This document shows positions 1-5,880 of a stretch of DNA of 8,676 nt, piece after piece (position 1 is the first letter of the stretch; each line of letters starts with the position of its first letter). The stretch covers positions 1 to 8,676 of the forward strand of contig JAVEDA010000446.1 in the NCBI GenBank assembly GCA_030841195.1, read 5' to 3'. The stretch comes from Actinomycetota bacterium. Lineage in GTDB: Bacteria > Actinomycetota > Actinomycetes > JACCUZ01. The notes under the pieces were generated by a model. It saw only the letters and a program-made list of their open reading frames with translations, was not told the DNA's origin and did not search any database. A program made the position numbers and the translations under genes.

Positions 1-501
1 GCCGGCGTTGCCCGCGACGACCGTGGTGACGTGGTCGCGCTCGATCACCAGGGCACGTGGCTCCGGGTCGCCGCCCTCGACCCGGCGCCAGGTGGCGCTC
101 CCGATCACGACGTTGCCCGCGCGCTCACCACCGTCGGCGAACTGACGGACGAAGGACGCCGGGCTGCCGTCGCTCTGCTCGAGCGCGGCGTAGTCGTCGG
201 CCGGCGTCACGAAGCCCACGTGCCAGGTCACGGCCGGGCCCGCGCTGGTGGTGCGGGCGCTGGTCGGCACCCAGGAGTCTGGCAGCGCGATCGGCGCGAG
301 CACGTCGTAGCGCGCCTGGTCCTGGGCCTGGGCGAGCACCCCGCTGTAGTCGAACCGGCGAACCTCGGAGTCGGGGTGCGGCCGAGCGTTCAGGGCGACC
401 ACGACGAAGACGAGCACCAGCACGGCGAGCAGCGAGCGCACCATGTCGCCGGTCGTCTCGAAGCCACGCCGCTTCGCCCTGCCGTCACCGGTCGTCGTCA
501 C
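1..501 (-). CDS. DUF4245 family membrane-anchored protein (3' end outside window)
   Basis: The function of this family is unknown. I read a frame open from GTG at 501 to the left window edge (167 codons), so the C-terminus is missing. The N-terminus is short and basic, followed by one hydrophobic segment at about residues 23-37 (SLLAVLVLVFVVVAL) and an extracytoplasmic part that includes TWHVGFVTP and ALEQSDG. That layout of short cytoplasmic tail, single anchor and 'W-H-x-G-F...EQS' region matches the actinobacterial DUF4245 family as I know it. The GTG start is supported by GAGGA at 509-513 with 7-nt spacing; an ATG at 507-509 is in another frame and stops at once. It lies 37 nt after modC on the same strand and may be read through from the mod operon. 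In many actinobacteria DUF4245 sits directly beside glpX; here the mod genes separate them. Confidence is good for the gene and moderate for the family name. Confidence 0.82.
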   Translation of the reverse strand, partial: MTTTGDGRAKRRGFETTGDMVRSLLAVLVLVFVVVALNARPHPDSEVRRFDYSGVLAQAQDQARYDVLAPIALPDSWVPTSARTTSAGPAVTWHVGFVTPADDYAALEQSDGSPASFVRQFADGGERAGNVVIGSATWRRVEGGDPEPRALVIERDHVTTVVAGNAG

Positions 502-538
502 GGACCCATCCTCGCCGACGGCGCCCCCGCGGCGGCGG

Positions 539-1600
539 TCAGGCCGGATACACGACGATCTCCGTCGCCTTGACCGTCGCCCACACCTCGCCGCCAGGCC
601 GCAGGCCCAGCTCGGCCACCGCCCACGGGGTCACCTCGGCCACGACAGGGATCTCGCCGTCCAGCGCGACCCGCACGGTGTCGCCGTGCGACTCCACCGA
701 GGCCACCCGGGCCGGCCAGCAGTTCCGCGCGCTGCTGTCCGGCCTGGAGCGGTGCAGCGCCACCGCGTTGGGCGCGAACGAGACGAACACGTCGCCGTCG
801 GCATGGCCGGCCGAGGTCACCGTCGACCCGCCCGCCAGGTCGACCCGGCCACGCACCGCGAAGCCGCGCAGCAGGTTCAGCCCGACCAGCCTGGCCACGT
901 AGTCGGTTCGTGGATGCGCGGCCACCTCCCTCGGCGCCCCCGACTGCACGACCCGGCCGTTCTCGACCACGACCAGCCGGTCGGCCAGCACCATCGCATC
1001 GAGGGCGTCGTGGGTCACGACCACCGTGGCGCCGTCGAACGACGCCAGATGACGTCGCAGGTCCGCTCGCACTTCGAGCCGGGTGGCCGCGTCCAGCGCC
1101 GCCAGCGGCTCGTCGAGCAGCAGCAGCCGCGGCTCGGCGGCCAGCGCCCGCGCGAGCGCCACCCGCTGCGCCTGCCCGCCGGAGAGCTGGCGCGGCTTTT
1201 GGCCGGCGTGCTCGACCAGCCCGACCCGGGCCAGCCAGTCGTCCGCCCGCTCGCGGGCCTCCCGGCGCGCGATGCCGCGGGCGCGCAACCCGAAGGCGAC
1301 GTTCTCCCGCGCGGTCAGGTGCGGGAACAGCAGGTAGTCCTGGAAGACGACGCCGACCTGGCGCTCGTCCGGCTCGAGCCGGACCCGGCCGACGGTGTCC
1401 TCGACCACCGTGCGGCCGAGCCGGACAGTCCCGTCGTCCAGCGGCAGCAGGCCCGCCAGGACCCGGAGGGCGGTGCTCTTCCCCGCGCCGTTGGGGCCGA
1501 GCAGGGCGACCACCTCGCCGGGCTGCACGGTCAGCGCGAGGTCGAGGTCGAAGTCGCCGCGGCGCACCCGGAGGTCGGCGGACAGCGTCGAGCCGCTCAC
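539..1600 (-). CDS. modC: ModC, molybdate ABC transporter ATP-binding protein
   Basis: This is the cytoplasmic ATPase that drives molybdate import through ModB, 353 aa from the GTG at 1600. Visible motifs: Walker A GPNGAGKST (35-43), Q-loop VVFQ (Q87), ABC signature LSGGQ (139-143), Walker B LLLLDEP (159-165) with D-loop ALD (168-170), and switch His in VVTHD (H197). A C-terminal region of about residues 290-352 (from WPARVASVESHG to VKATEIVVYPA) looks like a single TOBE/Mop domain, which is what marks ModC-type ATPases and binds the oxyanion for feedback. The chosen GTG overlaps the modB stop as GTGA, matching the other junctions of this operon. An in-frame GTG at 1618 would add six residues and follows a GGGAG at very short spacing, so the start is not certain. 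The ATPase family is certain; molybdate specificity rests on the ModA and ModB neighbours and the TOBE tail. Confidence 0.95.
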   Translation of the reverse strand: MSGSTLSADLRVRRGDFDLDLALTVQPGEVVALLGPNGAGKSTALRVLAGLLPLDDGTVRLGRTVVEDTVGRVRLEPDERQVGVVFQDYLLFPHLTARENVAFGLRARGIARREARERADDWLARVGLVEHAGQKPRQLSGGQAQRVALARALAAEPRLLLLDEPLAALDAATRLEVRADLRRHLASFDGATVVVTHDALDAMVLADRLVVVENGRVVQSGAPREVAAHPRTDYVARLVGLNLLRGFAVRGRVDLAGGSTVTSAGHADGDVFVSFAPNAVALHRSRPDSSARNCWPARVASVESHGDTVRVALDGEIPVVAEVTPWAVAELGLRPGGEVWATVKATEIVVYPA

Positions 1601-2421
1601 GCCGACGTCGTGAGCCACCGCTCCCGCAGTCCGGCGAGCACGGCGACGGACACGACGAGCAGCACCAGGGACAGCGCCACTGCCGCGGCCGGGTCCTGCT
1701 GCAGCGTGATGTAGACCTCGATCGGCATCGTCCGGGTGGTGCCGGGGAAATTGCCGGCGAAGGTGATCGTGGCGCCGAACTCGCCGAGTGCCCGGGCCCA
1801 GCACAGGACCGACCCCGCGGCGACCCCGGGAGCGACCAGCGGCAGTGTGACCCGGCGGAAGGTGTACCACCGGCTGGCGCCGAGGGTCGCGGCTGCCTCG
1901 TCGTACCGGCGGTCGGCACCGCGCAGCGCCCCCTCGACCGCGATGACCAGGAACGGCATGGCCACGAACGTCTCGGCCACCACCACGGCTGCGGTCGTGA
2001 ACGGCAGCGTGATGCCGAAGATCTCGTCCAGCGGCCGCCCGACCAGGCCGCGCCGGCCCAGTGCAGCGAACAGCGCGACACCGCCGACGACCGGCGGCAG
2101 CACCAATGGCACGGTCACCGCCGCGCGCAGCAGCGAGCGCCCAGGGAAGTCGCCACGAGCCAGCACCCACGCCAGCGGCACCCCCAGCACGAGCGACACC
2201 GCCGTGGCGAGGGTGGCGCACATCAGGGACAGCCGGAGCGCCTCGATCGACGTGTCACGGCTCAGCACGTCGCCGAGCGTCGACCACGGGGTGCGGACCA
2301 GCAGCCCGATGACCGGCACCACCAGGAAGAGCACGGCCACCGTCGCCATCGGCACCAGGACGGCGGGCAGTCCTGTCGTACGCCGGGAAGGGCGCGCGCC
2401 GACGCCGCGACGGGTGCTCAC
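1597..2421 (-). CDS. modB: ModB, molybdate ABC transporter permease
   Basis: This is the inner-membrane channel subunit for molybdate, 274 aa, a normal length for ModB. It begins with a basic, Arg-rich tail. Hydrophobic segments lie at about residues 19-42, 62-88, 97-120, 139-162, 193-215 and 242-264. The cytoplasmic EAA loop that docks on the ATPase is clear at 175-194 (EAAATLGASRWYTFRRVTLP), followed by GALGEFGATI-like text (ALGEFGATITFAGN) that is characteristic of molybdate/sulfate-type permeases. The start is GTG at 2421, overlapping the modA stop as GTGA, and the stop overlaps modC in the same way. This suggests translational coupling of all three transporter genes. No strong ribosome binding site precedes the GTG, as expected for a coupled start. 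Confidence 0.95.
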   Translation of the reverse strand: MSTRRGVGARPSRRTTGLPAVLVPMATVAVLFLVVPVIGLLVRTPWSTLGDVLSRDTSIEALRLSLMCATLATAVSLVLGVPLAWVLARGDFPGRSLLRAAVTVPLVLPPVVGGVALFAALGRRGLVGRPLDEIFGITLPFTTAAVVVAETFVAMPFLVIAVEGALRGADRRYDEAAATLGASRWYTFRRVTLPLVAPGVAAGSVLCWARALGEFGATITFAGNFPGTTRTMPIEVYITLQQDPAAAVALSLVLLVVSVAVLAGLRERWLTTSA

Positions 2422-3212
2422 GGCAGTTGGAAGCCCGCCTCGGTGAGGACCTTCTGCCCGCCCGCCGACAGGACCAGGTCGACGAAAGCCCTCGCCGTCG
2501 CGGGTTTGCGCGCGTCGGCCAGCACAGCGATCGGGTAGTCGTTGACCGCGCCGGCCGCCTCCGGGAAGTCGATGCCCTCGACCTTGTCGCCCGCCGCGAT
2601 GACGTCTGTCTTGTAGACCAGCGCCGCGTCGACCTCACCGAGGGTGACCTTGGCGAGAGTCGCCTTCACGTCGGCCTCCAGCGTGTCCGGCGCGGGCGTC
2701 ACCTTGGCCGCCGCGAAGACCTTGTCGGCCGCGACGCCGCACGGGACCTCCGGAGCGCACAGCGCGATGGTGAGGTCCTTCTTGGCGAAGTCGGCAAGCC
2801 CGGTGACCTTGGCCGGGTTCCCCGCAGGCACCGCGATCTCCAGGGTGTTGCTGACGAACGTGACCGGCTGGCCGGCCGTATCGCCGGCGTCGGAGACCTG
2901 CGCCATCGTTGCCGGGCTCGCGGAGGCGAACACGTCGGCCGGCGCGCCCTGCTCGATCTGGGTCGCCAGCTCGGAGCTCGCTGCGAAGCTGAACGACACC
3001 GTCGTGCCTGGGTGCTCGGCCTCGAACGCCTTGCCCAGAGCCGTGAAGGACTCGGTGAGCGACGAGGCCGCGAGCACCACGATCTTCCCCGAGGGACCCT
3101 TCGAGCCGGATCCGGCGTTGTCGTCACCGCCACAGCCGGCCAGGGCACCGAAAGCGAGGGACACCGCGACGGCGACGCGGGCCACCCGACGTACGGGGAA
3201 CGGCACGGTCAT
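2418..3212 (-). CDS. modA: ModA, molybdate-binding lipoprotein
   Basis: This is the extracytoplasmic solute receptor that delivers molybdate (or tungstate) to ModBC, 264 aa. The signal peptide is a basic n-region, a hydrophobic stretch (residues 10-23) and lipobox LAGC with the lipidated Cys at 27, then a Gly/Ser/Asp linker (28-42). The mature domain shows the ModA pattern: VLAASSLTESF (47-56) and FAASSELATQI (76-86), whose serines are the expected oxyanion ligands, then GAPADVFASAS (89-99) and DAALVYKTD (194-202), with Tyr199 at the usual ligand Tyr. A Cys pair (C151, C157 in CAPEVPC) may form a disulfide outside the cell. The ATG start is supported by GGAGG at 3220-3224 with 7-nt spacing and overlaps the regulator's stop as ATGA. 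This is the only strong Shine-Dalgarno inside the operon, fitting a highly translated binding protein. Confidence 0.96.
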   Translation of the reverse strand: MTVPFPVRRVARVAVAVSLAFGALAGCGGDDNAGSGSKGPSGKIVVLAASSLTESFTALGKAFEAEHPGTTVSFSFAASSELATQIEQGAPADVFASASPATMAQVSDAGDTAGQPVTFVSNTLEIAVPAGNPAKVTGLADFAKKDLTIALCAPEVPCGVAADKVFAAAKVTPAPDTLEADVKATLAKVTLGEVDAALVYKTDVIAAGDKVEGIDFPEAAGAVNDYPIAVLADARKPATARAFVDLVLSAGGQKVLTEAGFQLP

Positions 3213-3613
3213 CGGCGAGCCTCCGGGATCTCGACGACGACGTTGGTGGACTTCACGGCGGCCACCGCGACGACACCCGGCTCCAGCCCGAGCTCGTCGG
3301 CGGCCTCGCGACTCATCAGGGACACGACGCGGTGCGGTCCGGCCTGCAGCTCGACCTGGGCCATCACGCCGTCCTTGGTGACCTTGGTGACGATGCCGCG
3401 GAACCGGTTGCGGGCCGACTGGGCCACGACCGGCCCAGCCTCATTGACGTCGGCCAGCCGGACCGCCGCCTCGGCCAGAACCCGGCCGTCGACGCCCTGC
3501 CGACCCGACGGCAGCCGAGTCGTCTCCAGCCGGCCTGCCTCCGCCCAGCGGCGCACGGTGTCCTCGCTGACCCCGAGCAGCAGGGCGGCTTCGGCAATCT
3601 TGAGCACGGCCAT
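3209..3613 (-). CDS. HTH-TOBE (Mop-like) probable molybdate-responsive regulator
   Basis: A 134-aa one-component regulator. Residues 4-30 form an excisionase/MerR-like helix-turn-helix (IAEAALLLGVSEDTVRRWAE, then GRL). A linker of about 30 residues follows, then a TOBE/Mop-like domain at about 68-131 (ARNRFRGIVTKV, SREAADELGLEPG, VKSTNVVVE). TOBE/Mop domains bind molybdate or tungstate, so the protein probably senses intracellular molybdate. It resembles E. coli ModE in logic but not in build: ModE has a winged HTH and two Mop repeats, while this has a small HTH and one TOBE unit. It is first in the operon and overlaps modA by ATGA, which points to autoregulation. The ATG at 3613 is preferred because the frame upstream runs into the divergent promoter and glpX; AAGG at 3623-3626 could serve as ribosome binding site. 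Domain calls are firm; the direction of regulation is inference. Confidence 0.88.
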   Translation of the reverse strand: MAVLKIAEAALLLGVSEDTVRRWAEAGRLETTRLPSGRQGVDGRVLAEAAVRLADVNEAGPVVAQSARNRFRGIVTKVTKDGVMAQVELQAGPHRVVSLMSREAADELGLEPGVVAVAAVKSTNVVVEIPEARR

Positions 3614-3621
3614 GACACGCG

Positions 3622-3627
3622 ACCTTA
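3622..3627 (-). promoter_or_regulatory. Candidate -10 (TAAGGT) for the regulator-modABC operon
   Basis: TAAGGT fits the actinobacterial -10 pattern TAnnnT and ends 8 nt before the ATG of the HTH-TOBE gene. Transcription would then begin at or very near the start codon, giving a leaderless or almost leaderless mRNA. No good -35 is visible at 16-19 bp. The AAGG inside it could instead be a ribosome binding site, in which case the promoter lies further upstream. Confidence 0.4.
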
Positions 3628-3630
3628 CCG

Positions 3631-3642
3631 CCGCATCTGCGG
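3631..3642. promoter_or_regulatory. Palindrome 1 (CCGCA-TC-TGCGG), candidate operator
   Basis: Two 5-bp inverted arms with a 2-bp spacer. It shares 11 of 12 bases with palindrome 2 at 3664-3675; the centres are 33 bp apart, about three helical turns. It lies between the candidate -10 of the mod operon (3622-3627) and where its -35 would be, a position suited to repression. The HTH-TOBE protein is the obvious candidate ligand, but binding is inferred. Confidence 0.5.
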
Positions 3643-3661
3643 GTCGGGGAAGCCCGCCGGG

Positions 3662-3677
3662 AGCCGCACCTGCGGCT
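3662..3677. promoter_or_regulatory. Palindrome 2 (AGCCGCA-CC-TGCGGCT), candidate operator
   Basis: Seven-bp inverted arms with a 2-bp spacer, the stronger of the two matching palindromes in the divergent mod/glpX region. Its core (3664-3675) differs from palindrome 1 only in one spacer base. It is immediately upstream of the expected -35 zone of glpX (about 3678-3683) and upstream of the mod promoter, so one protein bound here could touch both transcription units. Confidence 0.5.
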
Positions 3678-3700
3678 ATGTTGTCGACCAGCATCGTCGC

Positions 3701-3706
3701 TAGGCT
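3701..3706 (+). promoter_or_regulatory. Candidate -10 (TAGGCT) for glpX
   Basis: TAGGCT matches TAnnnT and would start transcription near 3713, giving a 5' leader of about 34 nt that holds the GGGAG ribosome binding site at 3734-3738. The -35 is poor: TTGTCG at 3681-3686 is only 14 bp away, and the hexamer at the ideal 17-bp spacing is ATGTTG. A 10-bp perfect palindrome, GCTCGCGAGC (3704-3713), overlaps its end. Confidence 0.4.
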
Positions 3707-3733
3707 CGCGAGCAGCAGAACGCACGCCGACGA

Positions 3734-3738
3734 GGGAG
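3734..3738 (+). promoter_or_regulatory. Ribosome binding site of glpX (GGGAG)
   Basis: GGGAG lies 8 nt before the ATG at 3747 and decides the glpX start: the open frame extends upstream through the antisense mod genes, but this is the only start with a good Shine-Dalgarno and where similarity to the family begins soon after. Confidence 0.75.
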
Positions 3739-3746
3739 CCGTACCG

Positions 3747-4793
3747 ATGACCGAGACACCCGGCCCGACGAGCGTCCCCCCCTCGCTGGCGCCGCCGGTG
3801 GAGGCGCCCGACCGCAACCTCGCCCTCGAGCTGGTGCGCGTCACCGAGGCCGCTGCCATGGCTGCCGGGCGCTGGGTCGGCCGGGGCGACAAGAACGGCG
3901 CGGACGGCGCGGCCGTCAACGCGATGCGCCAGCTCATCGGCACCGTGACCATGGACGGCATCGTGGTCATCGGCGAGGGCGAGAAGGACGAGGCGCCGAT
4001 GCTGTTCAACGGGGAGCGCGTCGGCGACGGGACCGGTCCCGAGTGCGACGTCGCGGTCGACCCGATCGATGGCACCCGGCTGGCGGCCCTCGGCATGGGC
4101 AACGCTCTGTCGGTGCTCGCGGTCTCGCCCCGCGGGTCGATGTTCGACCCGTCGGCAGTGTTCTACATGGAGAAGCTGGCCACCGGACCGGACGCGGCCG
4201 ACGTCGTCGACATCCGGCTGCCCGTCGCCGAGAACGTACGCCGGGTGGCGAAGGCCAAGCGGGAGTCGCCGTCCGACGTGACCGTCGTGATCCTCGACCG
4301 GCCGCGGCACGCGGAGATGGTCGAGGAAGTGCGCTCCACCGGCGCCCGGATCGTGTTCATCACCGACGGCGACGTCGCCGGCGCCATCATGGCCGCGCGC
4401 GAAGGCACCGGGCTCGACCTCCTGGTCGGCATCGGCGGCACACCGGAGGGCATCATCGCGGCCTGCGCGATCAAGACGCTGGGCGGCGTCATCCAGGGCC
4501 GGCTGTGGCCGGCCGACGACGACGAGCGGCAGAAGGCGATCGACGCCGGCCACGACCTCGACCGGGTCTTGGTCACCGACGAGCTGGTGCGCGGCGAGGA
4601 CGTGTTCTTCGTCGCCACCGGCGTCACCAACGGCGAGATGCTCAAGGGCGTCCGGTACGGCGGGGGCGGCACCGTGCGCACGCACTCGATCGTGATGCGC
4701 TCCCGCAGCGGCACCATCCGAGTGGTCGAGAGCGAGCACCGGCTGGACAAGCTGAAGGCCTACTCCGCGATCGACTTCGAGCACGCGCGCTAG
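3747..4793 (+). CDS. glpX: Class II fructose-1,6-bisphosphatase GlpX
   Basis: Cytoplasmic enzyme that hydrolyses fructose 1,6-bisphosphate to fructose 6-phosphate, the irreversible step of gluconeogenesis; 348 aa. The first 20 or so residues are a Pro-rich extension, after which the class II fold begins at DRNLALELVRVTEAAA. Expected metal and substrate residues are present: GRGDKN (D48), GEGEKDEAPML (E77), DPIDGTR (D105, D108) and GIGGTPEG (E234). These correspond by motif and spacing to E. coli GlpX D33, E57, D85, D88 and E213. ITDGDV (205-210) and YGGGGTVRTHS near the C-terminus are also typical. Actinobacteria generally depend on this class of FBPase, so it is probably the main one here. 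It is divergent from the mod operon and converges on the hydrolase gene, with both stops inside one CTAG. No truncation or missing residue seen. Confidence 0.97.
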   Translation: MTETPGPTSVPPSLAPPVEAPDRNLALELVRVTEAAAMAAGRWVGRGDKNGADGAAVNAMRQLIGTVTMDGIVVIGEGEKDEAPMLFNGERVGDGTGPECDVAVDPIDGTRLAALGMGNALSVLAVSPRGSMFDPSAVFYMEKLATGPDAADVVDIRLPVAENVRRVAKAKRESPSDVTVVILDRPRHAEMVEEVRSTGARIVFITDGDVAGAIMAAREGTGLDLLVGIGGTPEGIIAACAIKTLGGVIQGRLWPADDDERQKAIDAGHDLDRVLVTDELVRGEDVFFVATGVTNGEMLKGVRYGGGGTVRTHSIVMRSRSGTIRVVESEHRLDKLKAYSAIDFEHAR

Positions 4794-5701
4794 GAGCCGG
4801 CGCCGACGACCTCGCGGACGGCGTCGACCACGCTGCCCGGCTGGTCCCGCTGGATCTCGTGCCCGGCCCGGTCGACGGTCTGCATCCGACCGAGCGACGA
4901 GAGCTCGGTCCACTGCTGCTGGCCACCGGTCCAGGCCGAGTCGAGCGCGGCCGCCACCCGCGGCCGCAGGTCGCCGTAGTCACTGACGCTTCGGGTCAGG
5001 ACGACGAGCGGCACCGCACCGAGCACCGGGAACGCCGTGGCCTCGGCGAGCGCCGACCCGGCGGCGAGGTGCTCGGTGTTGTCCCGCGGCGACAGCAGCC
5101 GCTCGAGGTCGGCCCGCAGCGCCGCCGCCTGGCCGGTGGCGTTCGACGGAACCAGCTGCAGCGCCGTGTCCAGGTACCCGGGCGGAGTGGCGTCCACCAG
5201 CACCAGGCCGGCGAGGTCGTCGTCGTGCCCCTCGGCCCAGGTCGTCGCGACGACGCCGCCGATGTCTTGCGCGACGAGCACGACCGGCCGCCGCAGCCCG
5301 AGGGCGGACATCACGGCATCCAGCTCGTCGGCCAGGTCGACGACCGTCTGCCGCCGGGGCGGCGGGTCACTGTGCCCGACCCCCAGACGGTCGTAGGCAC
5401 AGACCCGGGTGGTGGCACTGAGCCGCTTCTGCACCTCATCCCACGCGGTCACCGGAGAGTCGTAGCCGGACACGAGCAGGACAGTGGGATCGCTCTTGCT
5501 GCCGGCGCACCGGGTGGCCACCCGGTGGCCGTCGACCGTGACCGGCTGGACCGCCGTCAGGGCTGCCAGCGGGGCTCCACCGCCACGGGCCCGGGAGACC
5601 TCGTCATCGCCCACCAGCCCGCAACCGGCCACCGACAGCGACGCCGCCAGCACCACGGCTACCACTGCCGGTAGCCGTCCCGTCAGTCCCCCGACTGTCA
5701 T
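4790..5701 (-). CDS. Alpha/beta-hydrolase fold lipoprotein with Asp at the nucleophile position
   Basis: A 303-aa predicted exported lipoprotein: a hydrophobic signal (residues 10-23) ends in lipobox VAGC with Cys27. The mature part has alpha/beta-hydrolase landmarks: strand and turn VLLVSGYDSP (74-83), VCAYDRLGVGHSDPPP (100-115), the nucleophile elbow VLVAQDIGGVVA (141-152), LAGLVLVDATPPG (163-175), PLVVLTRSVSD (231-241) and the His loop AGHEIQRDQP (279-288, H281). The elbow normally reads GxSxG; here Gly-His-Ser is replaced by Ala-Gln-Asp (D146), confirmed in the codons GCG CAA GAC. Asp nucleophiles occur in epoxide hydrolases and haloalkane dehalogenases, but the Trp that usually follows Asp there is Ile here. 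It may be an Asp-type hydrolase or a non-catalytic relative; the substrate is unknown. It follows the 48-aa ORF by 17 nt and has only a weak ribosome binding site. Confidence 0.88.
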   Translation of the reverse strand: MTVGGLTGRLPAVVAVVLAASLSVAGCGLVGDDEVSRARGGGAPLAALTAVQPVTVDGHRVATRCAGSKSDPTVLLVSGYDSPVTAWDEVQKRLSATTRVCAYDRLGVGHSDPPPRRQTVVDLADELDAVMSALGLRRPVVLVAQDIGGVVATTWAEGHDDDLAGLVLVDATPPGYLDTALQLVPSNATGQAAALRADLERLLSPRDNTEHLAAGSALAEATAFPVLGAVPLVVLTRSVSDYGDLRPRVAAALDSAWTGGQQQWTELSSLGRMQTVDRAGHEIQRDQPGSVVDAVREVVGAGS

Positions 5702-5718
5702 CCGACCGGCCCGCGGCC

Positions 5719-5865
5719 CTAGCCGGCGTGGTGGCGCTGCTGCTCGTGCAGCTCGTGCTGGTGCAACGCGTCGCCGCAGTGCACGGGGTCCTCCAGCGCC
5801 TCCACGTCGTCGTCCAGGTGAGCCGCGTCGGCCTGCGGCGGCTGTGGTTCACCCTCGGTGGTCAT
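5719..5865 (-). CDS. Small His-rich hypothetical protein (48 aa)
   Basis: I do not recognise this protein. It is a 48-residue ORF, acidic in the middle (HLDDDVEALEDP) and ending in a His-rich tail with one Cys (VHCGDALHQHELHEQQRHH); 7 of 48 residues are His. No signal peptide or membrane segment. Support for coding: 44 of 48 sense codons end in G or C, like its neighbours; the ATG is preceded at 6 nt by TACGGT, an actinobacterial -10-like hexamer; and it fills the gap between the divergent promoter region and the hydrolase gene, 17 nt upstream of that start. The frame remains open further upstream, antisense to fumarase, but that extension would cross the promoter region. The Cys and His residues could bind a metal, which is speculation. 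It might be a leader for the hydrolase operon or an independent small protein. Confidence 0.6.
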   Translation of the reverse strand: MTTEGEPQPPQADAAHLDDDVEALEDPVHCGDALHQHELHEQQRHHAG

Positions 5866-5871
5866 GGCCTG

Positions 5872-5877
5872 ACCGTA
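5872..5877 (-). promoter_or_regulatory. Candidate -10 (TACGGT) of the small ORF-hydrolase unit
   Basis: TACGGT fits TAnnnT and ends 6 nt before the ATG at 5865, the spacing expected for a leaderless mRNA whose first base is the A of ATG. No Shine-Dalgarno and no convincing -35 are seen. Confidence 0.45.
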
Positions 5878-5880
5878 CGC

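Noticed and set aside
502..538. Possible terminator between modC and DUF4245
   Set aside because: GC-rich with short self-complementary bits, but no stable stem followed by a T tract, and the gap contains the DUF4245 ribosome binding site.
498..2081. Long minus-strand open frame of 527 codons over modC and modB
   Set aside because: It is a shifted frame over clear modB and modC; its Arg/Ser/Gly-rich, low-complexity translation is typical of out-of-frame reading in high-GC DNA.
2427..3746. N-terminal extension of the glpX frame by 440 codons
   Set aside because: It is antisense to modA and the regulator. GlpX similarity begins after ATG 3747, which has a good ribosome binding site.
3614..3746. 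Molybdenum-cofactor riboswitch or E. coli-type ModE box before the mod operon
   Set aside because: The leader appears too short or absent for a riboswitch, and no AT-rich ModE-like inverted repeat is visible; only GC-rich palindromes are present.
3614..4102. Extended start of the HTH-TOBE frame into glpX
   Set aside because: The added residues are antisense to glpX and of biased composition, and the HTH begins at once after ATG 3613.
4043..5674. 543-codon plus-strand open frame across glpX and the hydrolase
   Set aside because: Arg/Gly/His-rich shadow of two well-supported genes in other frames.
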